Under the pieces are notes generated by a model. That model did no database searches and was not told where the DNA came from. It worked only from the letters and a program-made list of their open reading frames with translations. A program made the position numbers and the translations under genes. Source: Neodontobutis hainanensis (lineage: Eukaryota; Chordata; Actinopteri; Gobiiformes; Odontobutidae). From it: a stretch of DNA of 64,000 nt. Where the stretch lies: positions 508,001 through 572,000 of the forward strand of contig JALDNG010000001.1 of the NCBI GenBank assembly GCA_024349245.1. The letters are read 5' to 3'. Positions 35,480 to 46,000 of this stretch are shown here, in pieces. Every line of letters starts with the position of its first letter. The first letter of the stretch is position 1.

Positions 35480-38400
35480 TCACTCGTCATCTTCTTCCTC
35501 CTTTACTTTCTTTTTCTTCTTCTTTTTCTTCTTTTCTGTTGACTGGAAAGAGAAAAGTGTCAGTTAAAACTCATTTAACTCAAGTCAAAATAAAATCATT
35601 GTGGTTACTAGTTTGTGTCTTACCTCTGTTACTGCCACCTCCATCTCTTCCTCCTTGGGTTCCTCTGCAGCCTCCTCAGCTTTCTTATCCTTCTTTTTCT
35701 TCTTTTTCTTGGGAGCCTCTTCAGCTGCAGCATCTTCTGCTTCTTCTTCTAAACAAATAAAACCCTAACTATTATATCAACATGTATAAAAAGTTGAGCA
35801 TTCATTGTCAAAATCTGTATTGTTGAGTAGGCTACTTACCCTGTTTTGCTTTTTCTTTTTTAGGCTTCTTGGCTTTGACTGCTGGCGTTACAGGCGCTTC
35901 TGCCTCCTCTACCTCCTCAAACTTTCTCTTTTTTGAAGTGGAGGGAATTGTTGAGTCACCGGATGGGTCATATATTTTCACTTCACTGTTGGTTGACAGG
36001 TAACAGGAGTTTTAGATCACTCATTTATATTTGTTAACACTCAAAAGTAAAAAATAAAAAATAAATAAATAAAAAGACAAAATGCTTTTGCACCTTTTGT
36101 GCTGATATTTATCTGCTTTTGCCATTGCTTTGCCTGTTCCACTGATTCGTCTGATCTAAGTGTAAAAGGTTAAAGCACACATATTAGATAATTAGCTATT
36201 AGAATGTTGTAACCTTTTAAAAACATTAAGCAATTATATACTTACTCCTTTCTCTTCTATCTGACGAAGTCGGGCCTCTAGCTTGGCACGGTTCTCAATT
36301 CCCATTTCTGCATTTGTATCTTCTCCCAGAGCATCGTAGCGAATAGCTAAAGATGTTTTAGCTGCCAGCATTCTGGAAATCTAAAAATGAGGAAACCCAT
36401 ATTATAATAATTTGTTGCATATATGCTGTGAGAAGTCTGCAAAGCCTCCACGTGTTACTGTGGGTTCTCCAGCTTCCTCCCACCGTCTACATGTATAGTT
36501 CAATTGGCAACTCTAAAGTGTCCCTAGTGAATGAATGTGAGAGTAAATGGTTGTCTGTCAGAGTCTGTCTCTAAATGTCAGCCCTGAAACTAACTGGCCA
36601 ACTTTAAGGTGAATCCTGGCCTTTAAGGCCTTAAAGCTGTTGTGATAGGCTCCACTCACCTGTGACCCCTAATGGGACTAAGTGGAAGAGAAATTTGTTA
36701 TTAGTAAATCTCATAAACCCACCTTGCCCTTGTTCTTGGCTGTGGTCTGGCCCACTAGAGACGCATGATAGATGAGACCGTACTTGGGTGTGTCTTTGTG
36801 GGTCTTCAGGGCTCTGAACAAAGCTTTTTCAGCTCCAAGGATCTGCACAGTGGAGGCAGGGTGCTTTGCCAGATTCAGCAGGGAACCTACACAGCACAGA
36901 AATATCAACTAAGTGTGCTGCTCCAATCAATGCTTTTATTTAGTCCTCTTTTCACAAGCTCAGATGAGGTAGTGACTTAAAAGCATCAGTCTGTTTCAGG
37001 AAAGTGACAAATTGTCGCCATAATCACTGCTTGGTAGATTTTTAGGAATCATTATTGGCAACTAACCTGCATGAGATATGAGTCGAGCGCCGACCAGCTC
37101 ACCCACCATTACTGTCAGGTTTGGGGCAATGGCCATCATCCTGTTCTTCAGGTAGTCGTACAGCTGAGCGCGGTATTCTGTTATCTCAATCACCTTTAAA
37201 AAACAACACATTACATGTATGTAACTTTAAAATGAAAAAAATATATATTAGCTCAATCATTCCCAGACCAAAGTTGGGGTGAGCTATGACTGTTCAGATG
37301 AGGTAGTGACTAAAAACCCTACATGAATTGTTTCAGGGTCAAGACTGCTGTCGTCATCATCATCACTGTCACTCTAGCTTCAACTTGGGTTCATTTAAGA
37401 TCGTACCTGGTCACACAGGTGAAGAATGTTGACTATGTCCTGTTCTGAGACTTCTGTTCCCATAGAGATTTCTGCTGCCAGCTTCACCTCTGCTTCAATC
37501 TCCTCTGGCAAGAATTCTGACAGATCTGTGGTAGATACATTTGTTCGATCGCCTGGACACAGAACACAATGAATTAATGTTTTAACGTGAAATTATGCAA
37601 AAGGTTTTAATGTTTTAAATTCCTACCTATTTTTTTGACAGATTTACAATAGGCCAGGTTGTCTGTGATAATTTTTCCAAGCTCAGGGAAGTGCCAGCCG
37701 TACCACTCCCTACAGCGCATGATGTAGTTGTTCAGCTCTTTGTCCAAGTCATCCAATAGACCTGGAAAAATACAAGAATGTCAAGACTTCAATAATACAT
37801 ATTCAGTTTTAATTTATAATTTAGGACCAGTTATACTCACAAATGGCTTGAACAATCATGGTGTCCACTTTGTCTGGACTAAACTTCAACTTGTATCGTG
37901 ATAAGCTGGAAAACACAAATACAAACATAAGGAAAACCCTTGATGTGATAATGTTTAAGGCTATATCCTCTTGCCTCAGTGGTAGTGACGAATGCTGAAA
38001 GTTTATTCTACAGAAAATCTCAGACAGCAAGTATAATCATAGGCAGTGGAGTTACTCTGCGTCATTACTGTTCATCACCTACCTGTGGGCCAAACCCAGA
38101 GACATGGCACTAATGTCTCGAAAAGGAAGTCCAGTGATGAGGCCCTCCATCTGGCCCCTGATGCATCTCATCAGCTCTGCCACAGCAGGACTGTGAACAC
38201 AGCTGATATCCATCTTTTCCTGGAAAACACAACTCATTAGACGCTTGTCTGCAGTTAAAAAAAATAAGAAAATATTTCCTTACTTTGATAACGCCACCAA
38301 GTTTGGCATCACTGATGGCCAGCTGCTCATGGGCCTCTTTGGCAACAATCTTTTTCAGAACTTTCTTTAAACTCTTTCCAACTTTTCCCTCAACAAGAGC

Positions 38401-39206
38401 AGTAGCAGCTGAGAGAGAGAAATAATCATTCATTCTGAGGCATTGGTTGTGTAGCATTTACAGGTATAAATTTTGTTTTGGTTGTGGTCTCAGTGGTAGT
38501 GACGAATATTGTAGCATCTTCACATTTTATCAGACACACAAAAACATCACAGACCAGCCAAAGCAAAGCCAACATATATAAATAATGTTACCTGCCAAAG
38601 CCTCTGTTGTGTCCTGAAATTTTTCAAAGTGTTTCAACTTGACACTGGCGAGAGACGAGAAAACGTTAACTCTTAACTATTTTTTGGTTGTCTACGGTCT
38701 TAAGACATGACTAGTTAAACACCGCTTACACTTTATTAGCCTTCTCTGGTGTTTCAAATTCTCGATACAAGCTGTCGACTTGCTGCAGTTTGGATTCATC
38801 GAGAACCTGAAATGGAACATATATTCATGATGCATCACAGTTGAAAATGAGCACCTACTATCAGCATATATGCGATCAACTTCAGTCTGAACATACTCCA
38901 CACGTGGTTGATTTTTACGGCCTGCAAACCAAATGGCTTGCTCATAATTAACACCGGTGAAATATGTGTAAAGTGTGCATATATGTATTTTAAGCACGTC
39001 CTTTTTCTGTGGATGTCATTTTCAGTTTGATTCGACAATAAGTTTACATCTGTTATTCGTGAAGTGTGAGCTAGCTTTGTTGCTAACCAGAGCTAGCCGG
39101 TAACATGTAATATCCAAAAACCTATAAGTTTGATCACAAACATAAAATATGAAACACATACTTTGAAAATAGCATATCCAGCTGCGGTCTCGAATAAAAC
39201 CAACAT
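35480..39206 (-). CDS. nop58: NOP58 ribonucleoprotein, core box C/D snoRNP protein
   Basis: Core protein of box C/D snoRNPs, with NOP56, fibrillarin and SNU13, that 2'-O-methylate rRNA in the nucleolus. Exons in transcript order: 39162-39206, 38730-38806, 38592-38644, 38284-38408, 38083-38219, 37841-37905, 37627-37761, 37407-37552, 37067-37193, 36723-36886, 36246-36380, 36094-36155, 35840-35985, 35624-35748, 35480-35542 (stop TGA). All phases agree; 534 aa. The start gives MLVLFETAAGYAIFK. The NOP5 N-terminal domain, coiled coil (SRYKLKFSPDKVDTM, REWYGWHFPELGKII) and Nop domain (APNLTVMVGELVGARLI, PASTVQILGAEKALFRALK, TPKYGLIYHASLVGQ) are visible. The tail is lysine-rich (KKKKKKKK) with acidic blocks. 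Four introns carry box C/D snoRNAs. It lies head-to-head with nufip1. Confidence 0.98.
36431..36700. repeat. Degenerate abundant fish interspersed repeat in a nop58 intron
   Basis: Fragments such as GGGTTCTCCAGCTTCCTCCCA, GGTTGTCTGTCAGAGTCTGT and GATAGGCTCCA in this order recur widely in teleost genomes. I recognise the pattern but cannot name the family with certainty. It lies between nop58 exons 11 and 10. Confidence 0.6.
36956..37032 (-). ncRNA. snord11: Box C/D snoRNA, SNORD11-like copy A (predicted 18S Gm509 guide)
   Basis: In the nop58 intron between exons 10 and 9. On the minus strand: terminal stem AAGC, box C GTGATTA (one mismatch to RUGAUGA), an internal D' CTGA, then GTCACTACCTCAT followed by box D CTGA and closing stem GCTT. 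GTCACTACCTC is complementary to 18S rRNA GAGGUAGUGAC. The fifth base before box D pairs with the position I number G509 in human 18S. Human SNORD11 is hosted in NOP58, which supports the name. The 18S sequence and numbering are from memory. Confidence 0.82.
37287..37371 (-). ncRNA. snord11: Box C/D snoRNA, SNORD11-like copy B (predicted 18S Gm509 guide)
   Basis: In the nop58 intron between exons 9 and 8. Minus strand: stem TGAC, box C GTGATGA (inside GTGATGATGATGA), D' CTGA after TTGACC, guide GTCACTACCTCAT, box D CTGA, closing stem GTCA. Outer bases AGCTA and TAGCT can extend the stem. It has the same D-box guide as copy A, two introns' worth of duplication apart, but different D' sequence. 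Confidence 0.85.
37972..38045 (-). ncRNA. snord70: Box C/D snoRNA, SNORD70-like copy A (predicted 18S Am512 guide)
   Basis: In the nop58 intron between exons 6 and 5. Minus strand: stem TGCC, box C ATGATTA, D' CTGA, guide ATTCGTCACTACCA, box D CTGA, closing stem GGCA. TTCGTCACTACC is complementary over 12 bases to 18S GGUAGUGACGAA. The fifth base before box D pairs with the A three nucleotides after the SNORD11 target (human A512 by my numbering). Human SNORD70 is also intronic in NOP58. Confidence 0.85.
38485..38556 (-). ncRNA. snord70: Box C/D snoRNA, SNORD70-like copy B (predicted 18S Am512 guide)
   Basis: In the nop58 intron between exons 4 and 3. Minus strand: stem TGGTC, box C GTGATGT (last base off consensus), D' CTGA, guide ATTCGTCACTACCA, box D CTGA, closing stem GACCA. 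The guide is identical to copy A while the rest differs, as expected for an old duplicated snoRNA gene under selection at its guide. Confidence 0.85.
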
Positions 39207-39791
39207 TTTGATTTAGGCCTGTGAGTGCTCCCTTGAAAGGAGAGCAACACGCTTCTTCTGGATACCACGCTGCAGCTCCGCACCGCTCCGCACACACCAC
39301 ACGCGGTCTAGCAGCAGCTCGAGACAGGGTTGCCAGATCTGTGCATCCCACGCCCCACCTCACAGCGCACACAAGGCAACCATTATGAACGCCATAATAA
39401 TAATAAATATTCTACATATGTGACATTTTTTAACTAACACTTTTTATTTTGGATTCCTCAAAAAGTATTGTTTTATCATTTTTGCACAAATCTGATTCGA
39501 TAGAAAGTTTATGTATGCCTAATTTTCTGTATTACATGGCAACCCATATGTATACGCTGTAAAGCTCGCGAGAACACGTTCAAACATGCTTGTATGATCA
39601 TCAAAATATTTTTAAATGACACTGTGGACAGGAAAATTAAATGTGAGGGAAACTATGAAAATAAGACTTGATTAAACGCCATAAGACTTTTTCAACTATC
39701 GTTAATGACATTTTTATGTTTGCTCTGTTCCTGTTCCCGCGGAAGTGACGTTAAGTAAAACTCAAGCAAAACACGCGCACGTGAAAACTGC
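39207..39791. promoter_or_regulatory. Shared head-to-head promoter region of nop58 (-) and nufip1 (+)
   Basis: Only 585 bases separate the nop58 start codon from the first nufip1 ATG. Next to nufip1, CGGAAGTGACGT (39740-39751) combines an ETS site (CGGAAGTG) and a CRE/ATF half-site (TGACG). On the nop58 side a minus-strand pyrimidine tract CTCTCCTTTC (39244 down to 39235) could be a 5'TOP start. Motif identification is by eye. Confidence 0.55.
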
Positions 39792-40847
39792 ATGGCGAGT
39801 GTGGTGAAGGTCTGTCTCTTTACTGACCAAAACTCAGATATACCGAGAGACAAGCGTAATATGACTGAGTCAGGACACTACCCCTCACCGGACTTTAGCA
39901 GTCCAACTCCAAACACCTTCCAGCCTTTCCAGCAGCAGCCCCGAGCGAGCAACTTTCACCCGGGCATGTGGAGCTGGGCAGAGACTCCTTCAGAAACCAG
40001 CTGGGGCTACAGCAGCAGCAGCAGCCACCGAGGAGCTGCAGCGGGCTATGGACCTGAGTCTGCCTGGGGAAACTATGGACCAAAAAGACCTTACGGTGTG
40101 TAAACCTCCTCACTCGTTAAAAGTTTAAAGATGCCTTGTACATACACTACGTAAAGTCACTTTAGGCCTACATCTTTCTATGTTTTCAGGTATTAACAGA
40201 GTAGAGTATACTCTGTTAACCTACAGTAAATTATATCATGTCTATTTTAAACCTATGATTTGCTAATTAGCCCTTTTTTTCAGAGGTGAAAGCACAATTT
40301 TGTTAATGGTCTTTAAAAATAAATACACACGTATTAGTCTGACTATATGTACCTCTATATAAGTTCTCATGACCCTAAGCTCTTGGTCCGTTTTTAGGTC
40401 AAAGCTATGGGCCTGAATGGCACCAGGGGAGAAATCGAGGCGGAGGATCACATTATGGTTCCTATGGAAACCATGGAAATATGGTGTGATAAGAAAAAAA
40501 GCATAATATTTTTGTCTGAATTACTCTGTCAGCAAAACCAACCAGTCTGTGTTATACCTTCAACAGAGAAATAAAAAAGATCCAGAGTATTCTTATTTCT
40601 GCGACACATGTGATCGGGCCTTTAAAAACGAGGAGAAGTATAATGAGCATATCTCGCAACATGTCAAGGTAAAAAAAAAAATTTAACCTTGTTTTTATGT
40701 CTTATTGTTTAATTGCACATCTAATCTGTGTTAACGTATGTATTTATTCTGTAGTGCTCTGTTCCTGACTGCACCTTTATGGCTCATGAAAAAATAGTTA
40801 GCATTCACTGGAGAAATGTAAGTTGGTGGACATGTTACAGTTTACCC

Positions 40848-40920
<73 letters not shown>

Positions 40921-42582
40921 TATGATATCCCTGTTTCTATGTCTTATATAGAATCATGCTCCGGGAGCCAAAAGAATCAAGCTGGACACACCAGAAGAAA
41001 TAGCAAAATGGAGAGAGGAGAGACGAAAGTATGTATTGGAATTATTAGATTTATTCTATAAGATGCAAAATTGTAAGGTATATTAAGTGGTATGGTAAAT
41101 GTCCCAGAAACTTTCCAACACGTCAGAATGTCGAGAAGAAGAAAAAGATGATGGAGAGGAGAGAGGAGACAGGAGGTGTTCTGGAGACAGCTCAGTTTGG
41201 GTAAGTCTTATCTGTCTTGTCTGTTTGCATACATTTGATGAATGTGTGTCAGTAATATCTTTACATAATTCTACGCTTAGACAAATGAGAGGAAGAGGAC
41301 GTGGTCGCGGTCGTGGTCGTGGTCGTGGCAGAGGTCATAGATGGGGAAACAGAGGCTTTCAGGGCCAGGCTGACTACCATCCTTCAAATAGTAATCCTGC
41401 AGAGAAAACTCCAGCTAAACTCAACGGAGACAGGGATCCTCTTGGCACTCTGGCTTGCAATGATTGTGGTGAGTACTATAAGGGACCAGGAACAGTTTGA
41501 ACAAACCTTCTCAAAGGTAACAGAGTGTAAAATGTTTACAGATTCAGACAAGGAAGATGCAGCTTCAGAATTGAAAACTAGGAGTTTAGTTGTGGCTCCC
41601 AAACAGATGAGCTCAGCGCTGGGGTCTTTGGTGGCTAATTACGGTTCTATGAGTGAAAGTGAGGAAGAACCTGAATGTGAGTCGACAACCTTTCACAAAC
41701 TTCTGTACATGACTACATGATATAAATATATGAATACTGATCATAAAACATTTCTTTCATCAGCTACACCTATAAAGAGAGCAAAAGAACTGATACAAGA
41801 GAACCAAGCATTCCTAAACCCATTGCCCACAATGTTTCAAGAAAGTGGGTCGAGGTCAGAGAAAATCCAAACGCATGGACATTCCCACACAGACTCTGCT
41901 ATCCACACACCCAACAACAACGGCAGCAGAAGAAGAAGAGGAGGAAGGGGTGGTAAAGGAAGGCAACAGGACGCACCACAGAAACGGCATCCCACTCTGC
42001 TGGAGATGGTAATCACTGTGTACATATAATACAGCTCATTATGTGAATTTATTTTTATTTTTTTCAAGAATTTAAGTGGTTAACTAGTGTATTTTTAATG
42101 GATTGTTTTAGCTACTGGCTCCAGATATCCGGCATGAGAGGAACGTCCTACTGCAGTGCGTACGCTATGTTGTAAGGAAGAACTTCTTTGGTCTGGAGAA
42201 CAAACCACAGAAGGGGAAAGAGTTCATCAATGACATGAATGGAAAACAATCTGATGAGGAAAAGTTTACATCTCACTCTTTGGTAGATGGAGAGAAGATT
42301 TCAGCTAAACAAAGTTGGGACAAGGATTCTGGGCATGTAAATACTACAGATGTAAAGCAGTGTATTTCACAAAACTGTAACGCTGGATCCACCCGGCCTT
42401 TATTGAATGACCAAGATTGCACAGGACGATCCAGTAATGGGGACACTGTGCAAAATTGTGCCGAAACAAGCTCCAAAATGGGTGCAGAATTTGCCCAAAA
42501 TATAGATGAGATGTCTAATCATGAAAATAAACCTACCTATCTTATTTATGATGATGAAATATGGGAGAGCCATTTGAAATAG
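39792..42582 (+). CDS. nufip1: Nuclear FMR1-interacting protein 1 (NUFIP1), snoRNP assembly factor
   Basis: RNA-binding zinc-finger protein that bridges SNU13, core proteins and the R2TP machinery in box C/D snoRNP assembly. Exons: 39792-40095, 40398-40483, 40567-40668, 40755-40817, 40952-41028, 41108-41200, 41281-41468, 41542-41676, 41764-42008, 42112-42582 (stop TAG). Phases agree; 587 aa from this ATG. ATG 39861 has a better context (A at -3) and would give 564 aa. The N-terminus is Pro/Ser/Gly/Tyr-rich. A C2H2 finger (YFCDTCDRAF...H, exon 3) is followed by CSVPDCTFMAHEKIVSIHWRN and LDTPEEIAKWREERRKNFPT, the family signature. Exon 7 has an RG-repeat tract. Exons 9-10 carry the conserved LLEMLLAPDIRHERNVLLQC. 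Polyadenylation signal AATAAA at 42833-42838. Confidence 0.96.
40851..40923. repeat. (ATT)n microsatellite in a nufip1 intron
   Basis: Perfect ATT triplet repeat of about 73 bases between nufip1 exons 4 and 5, ending 28 bases before the exon 5 acceptor. Confidence 0.96.
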
Positions 42583-42838
42583 TACATTTTTGTAGTTCTT
42601 CTAAATCAAGATGTTCATTCAAAATATAATTTAGTGTCCGATTTTGTTTTTATTGAGCCTGTATCATAATATATTTTGAAACGTTTTTTTTTTCTTGGCA
42701 ATACATTTTTCAAGCATTTTGTATGTTGCATTTGTCTTTTGGTATTTGTGAAGTTTATGTAATGGAAGAAACTTGCTCACACTGTTTGAGTGAACTGTTA
42801 TGTAATGATTGATTATATAATAACTACACTTTAATAAA

Positions 42839-43088
42839 CGTTTAAGTGTAATGTTAATCATCTGTACTGACCACGTGGGGTGCTCGAGAGTGTAAAACGA
42901 GCTCGTCTCCTGGATACTACCTGAGCCGTCTGTGCAACACTTGGCTAGCGACGGTAGCAATTGTACAGTTGTCTATAGGAATGCGAGGCAGAGTAAATCA
43001 TAAAACTAAACTTTTGTTTTACTTTTAACAACTGCAAATAATTACTTAGAATAACAACGGGGGGAGTCAGCAGGTGAAGTCATATATC
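42839..43088 (+). promoter_or_regulatory. Short nufip1-cfap47 spacer, likely cfap47 promoter
   Basis: About 250 bases between the nufip1 polyadenylation signal and the cfap47 start codon. It must hold the cfap47 promoter and 5' UTR. I looked for a clear RFX X-box, as expected for ciliary genes, and did not find a convincing one. Confidence 0.45.
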
Positions 43089-46000
43089 ATGGCGGAAAAG
43101 TGCGTCCGAGTTGACCCTCCAGTGATCAAATTTAATGATATCCTAGTCGGCCAGGTTCATAAAATTAAAGTCACGGCAACAAATGTCGGCAGAAATTCGA
43201 AGAAAATTATATTTGAAATGCCACCTTCAAAGGTAAGATAATTAAAACGAAGATTTTGCTTTGTCATTTGTCTTTATTAGTTTTTTATTAAGTAAAAGAA
43301 CTGCGCAATAGCGCAATTAACCAGCTAGTAATATCCGTTAAGGCTTCAGTTAAACCATATAAGTGTTAAGGCTAACTATACTTTTTAATTTATGTCATTA
43401 TGAATGTTCAAAAACAAATTAAAAAATAAATGCGTAAACTACTTTTTATAATGTTTTTTTTCTTTTCATGCAGTTGTTTAAGTTTACACAAACAAGCTCA
43501 GCTGTTGTGGTGGTTCCTGGCCTGTATGTTAGTGGCCTACTGGAGTTCAGTCCAGACACCGAGGAGCATGTCAGACATTGCCTTTTAATACATACTGATA
43601 CAGACACAATAGAAGTACCAATATTGGTGTAAGCAATACTTTTATTTATTTTACATAATATAGTGTTTACTGCTTTGTAATTTGTTTCACTCTCAATATG
43701 TAACTTTAGGGTTCCTAGGAAATGCTTCCTTAAAATGAATCCAGTAGTTGACTTTGGCTGCGTTGCTGCCATAAGTCAAATTATCAGTAAACATCACTCT
43801 ATAATCAACCAGGGGTCAGCTCCAGGTTAGTACTTTAGTTAAGAAAAATTGAAAAATACTTGAGGACTATAAATTACTTTGTAGCTTTCATTTTTGTCTG
43901 TTTAAGGAACGTTCCAGGTGCTGGGTAGTGGAGATCCTTCCATCAAAATCACACCCAGCAATGGTGTTGTACCAGCTGGCGCCACCCAGTGGATTAAAGT
44001 CGAGCTTCGCACTGATAGATCGAGGCAGATTGATAAAAACATTCTGTAAGATAATGCATCTAATGAAAACATATTTAACCAGAAATTAATGCAGTTTTTA
44101 ATTAATTATTTTAATTATTATTATTTTATTTTCCTTCCCTCTATATCTCGCTTTTCTAGTGTAAAACTCCAACATCACACACCTGTTGCTCTCAAAATTA
44201 GAGCAAAGGTGGTGGACCCGCACCTTCAGATCTGTGACTTGCAGGTAACTTAGTTTCCCGAAAGTCATAAAGTAAAAGTACATTTAGTCAGTTCTCAAAA
44301 TGTGTCTTAAATATAAATTTATAATTGTATTTATAGGGGGCCCCACTGTCCTGTCTGTGGTTTGGACCAGTCTACTTTGGAACATCCAGTGTTGAGAAAA
44401 TAATTTTGAGGAACAGTGCACCCCAGGCTTGTGACTGGGTCTGTGTGCTTCAGGATTCTGTTTCTGGGACGGAGTTGGTGAGTCAAGTTTCAGATACTAA
44501 TAAATATAAAAAAAATTTGTTTCACAAGAGTTCTGATTGTAATGTCCTCTGTAGGGCACTAACCTCCAGAGGAGCACTTCTGCAGATACACCTCTGCTGG
44601 ACGGAATGCAGAAGTGCAGCCATGTCCCTAAAGACGCAGCTCAGGTCTTCATGTGTTTTCCTAAACAAGGTCGGCTGGGACCATATGATAAAACCACTGT
44701 GACATTGTGCTTCAGTCCAGTCTTCAAAAGGTAAACTGTGCCATAGTCAATTTCAGTCAAGCAAGACACATTGAATATATTCCCAGTTACATGGTGGTTC
44801 CTTTTACTTCTTGCTAATGCGGCAATTTTTTTTTTATTTCTTGTGCTACTTTGGCATGTTTATGCCTTGTGCATGTTTATGCAAAAGGGATATTAGTCCT
44901 GTTGTTCAAACATGCTATTAAAAAAAAAAAAAAAAAAAAAAGATACAAAAAAAAAAAAAGTTTGTGACTCTCCCCGTCGGGGAATTGAACCCCGGTCTCC
45001 CGCGTGACAGGCGGGGATACTCACCACTATACTAACGAGGAGCACATGACAGTATTTGTGTCACAGCCCTACTTATATGCGCATCTGTCTCGTAGTTCAC
45101 ACAAAGGGAAGCAGAAGATAAGACGACAAGATTACTGTCTTTTCCTCTTGTTTGAGTCTGTGAGCAGCAAACATGGTTTCACTCGCCATACAGGTACTTA
45201 CAACAGATATAAAACAACAGGCACTCAATTCAGTTATGCATTCTATTTACATTAAGTCACATCTTTATGGTCAGTGTTTATCTTTGACTTTCAGGCAGCA
45301 CTGGTGTGGAGTTAGCAGTGACTGGCTCTGGGCTTCCTGTGTCTCTTATTCCAAGTCCTTCTCAAAATTTTAATTTCCTTACTTGTGTGACTGGTCAGCA
45401 TGTGGATTTGTTATGTGCCCTGCAAAACCTTTGCCCTCAGCTCCCTGTATATTTCAGATTCCGCAAATTGCCACATTTTAGCACAATTCCCTCCACAGGG
45501 ACCATCACTCCTGGACAATGCCAGGTAACAATGGCATGTTGTAATAAAGAAATATACATCGCAAGAAGTGTGAGTGTTTTTCTTGCATTTTCCAGAATAT
45601 AGTTCTGTCCTTCAATCCGAGGCAACAAGGGACCTTCCATATGCTTCAAAAGATAGATGTCCTTGGTCATGTCAGTCAGCAGGGGGGTCAGAACACCAAA
45701 GAAGAGTTTGCAGGACTCAAGCTTTGCACCTTTTATACCGTCACTCTTTACCTGTCAGCTGTCTGCCACAGTGAGACCACTCAGCCTTTACCCAAACTAA
45801 CTCCTGGTAAAAAAAAATTAAACCTAGAAATTGATGTTAATTGGCTTACATTTGGGTTTAAATAATATAATATCATATATCTGCCCTTGTTTGTGGCATT
45901 ACAGGCATTTATCCAATAATGACCAGCGCACAATCCAATGATCTTCCACGTTCCCATGACATGGTGCCTGCCGAAAGCCTCGGACCTGACAAGACGCAGC

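Noticed and set aside
36956..38556. CRISPR-like or satellite explanation for the repeated GGTAGTGAC segments in nop58
   Set aside because: The repeats sit one per intron with box C, box D and terminal stems, so duplicated snoRNA genes explain them.
42839..43088. RFX X-box upstream of cfap47
   Set aside because: Only partial half-sites (GCAAC, GTAGCAA) seen, with no convincing palindromic match.
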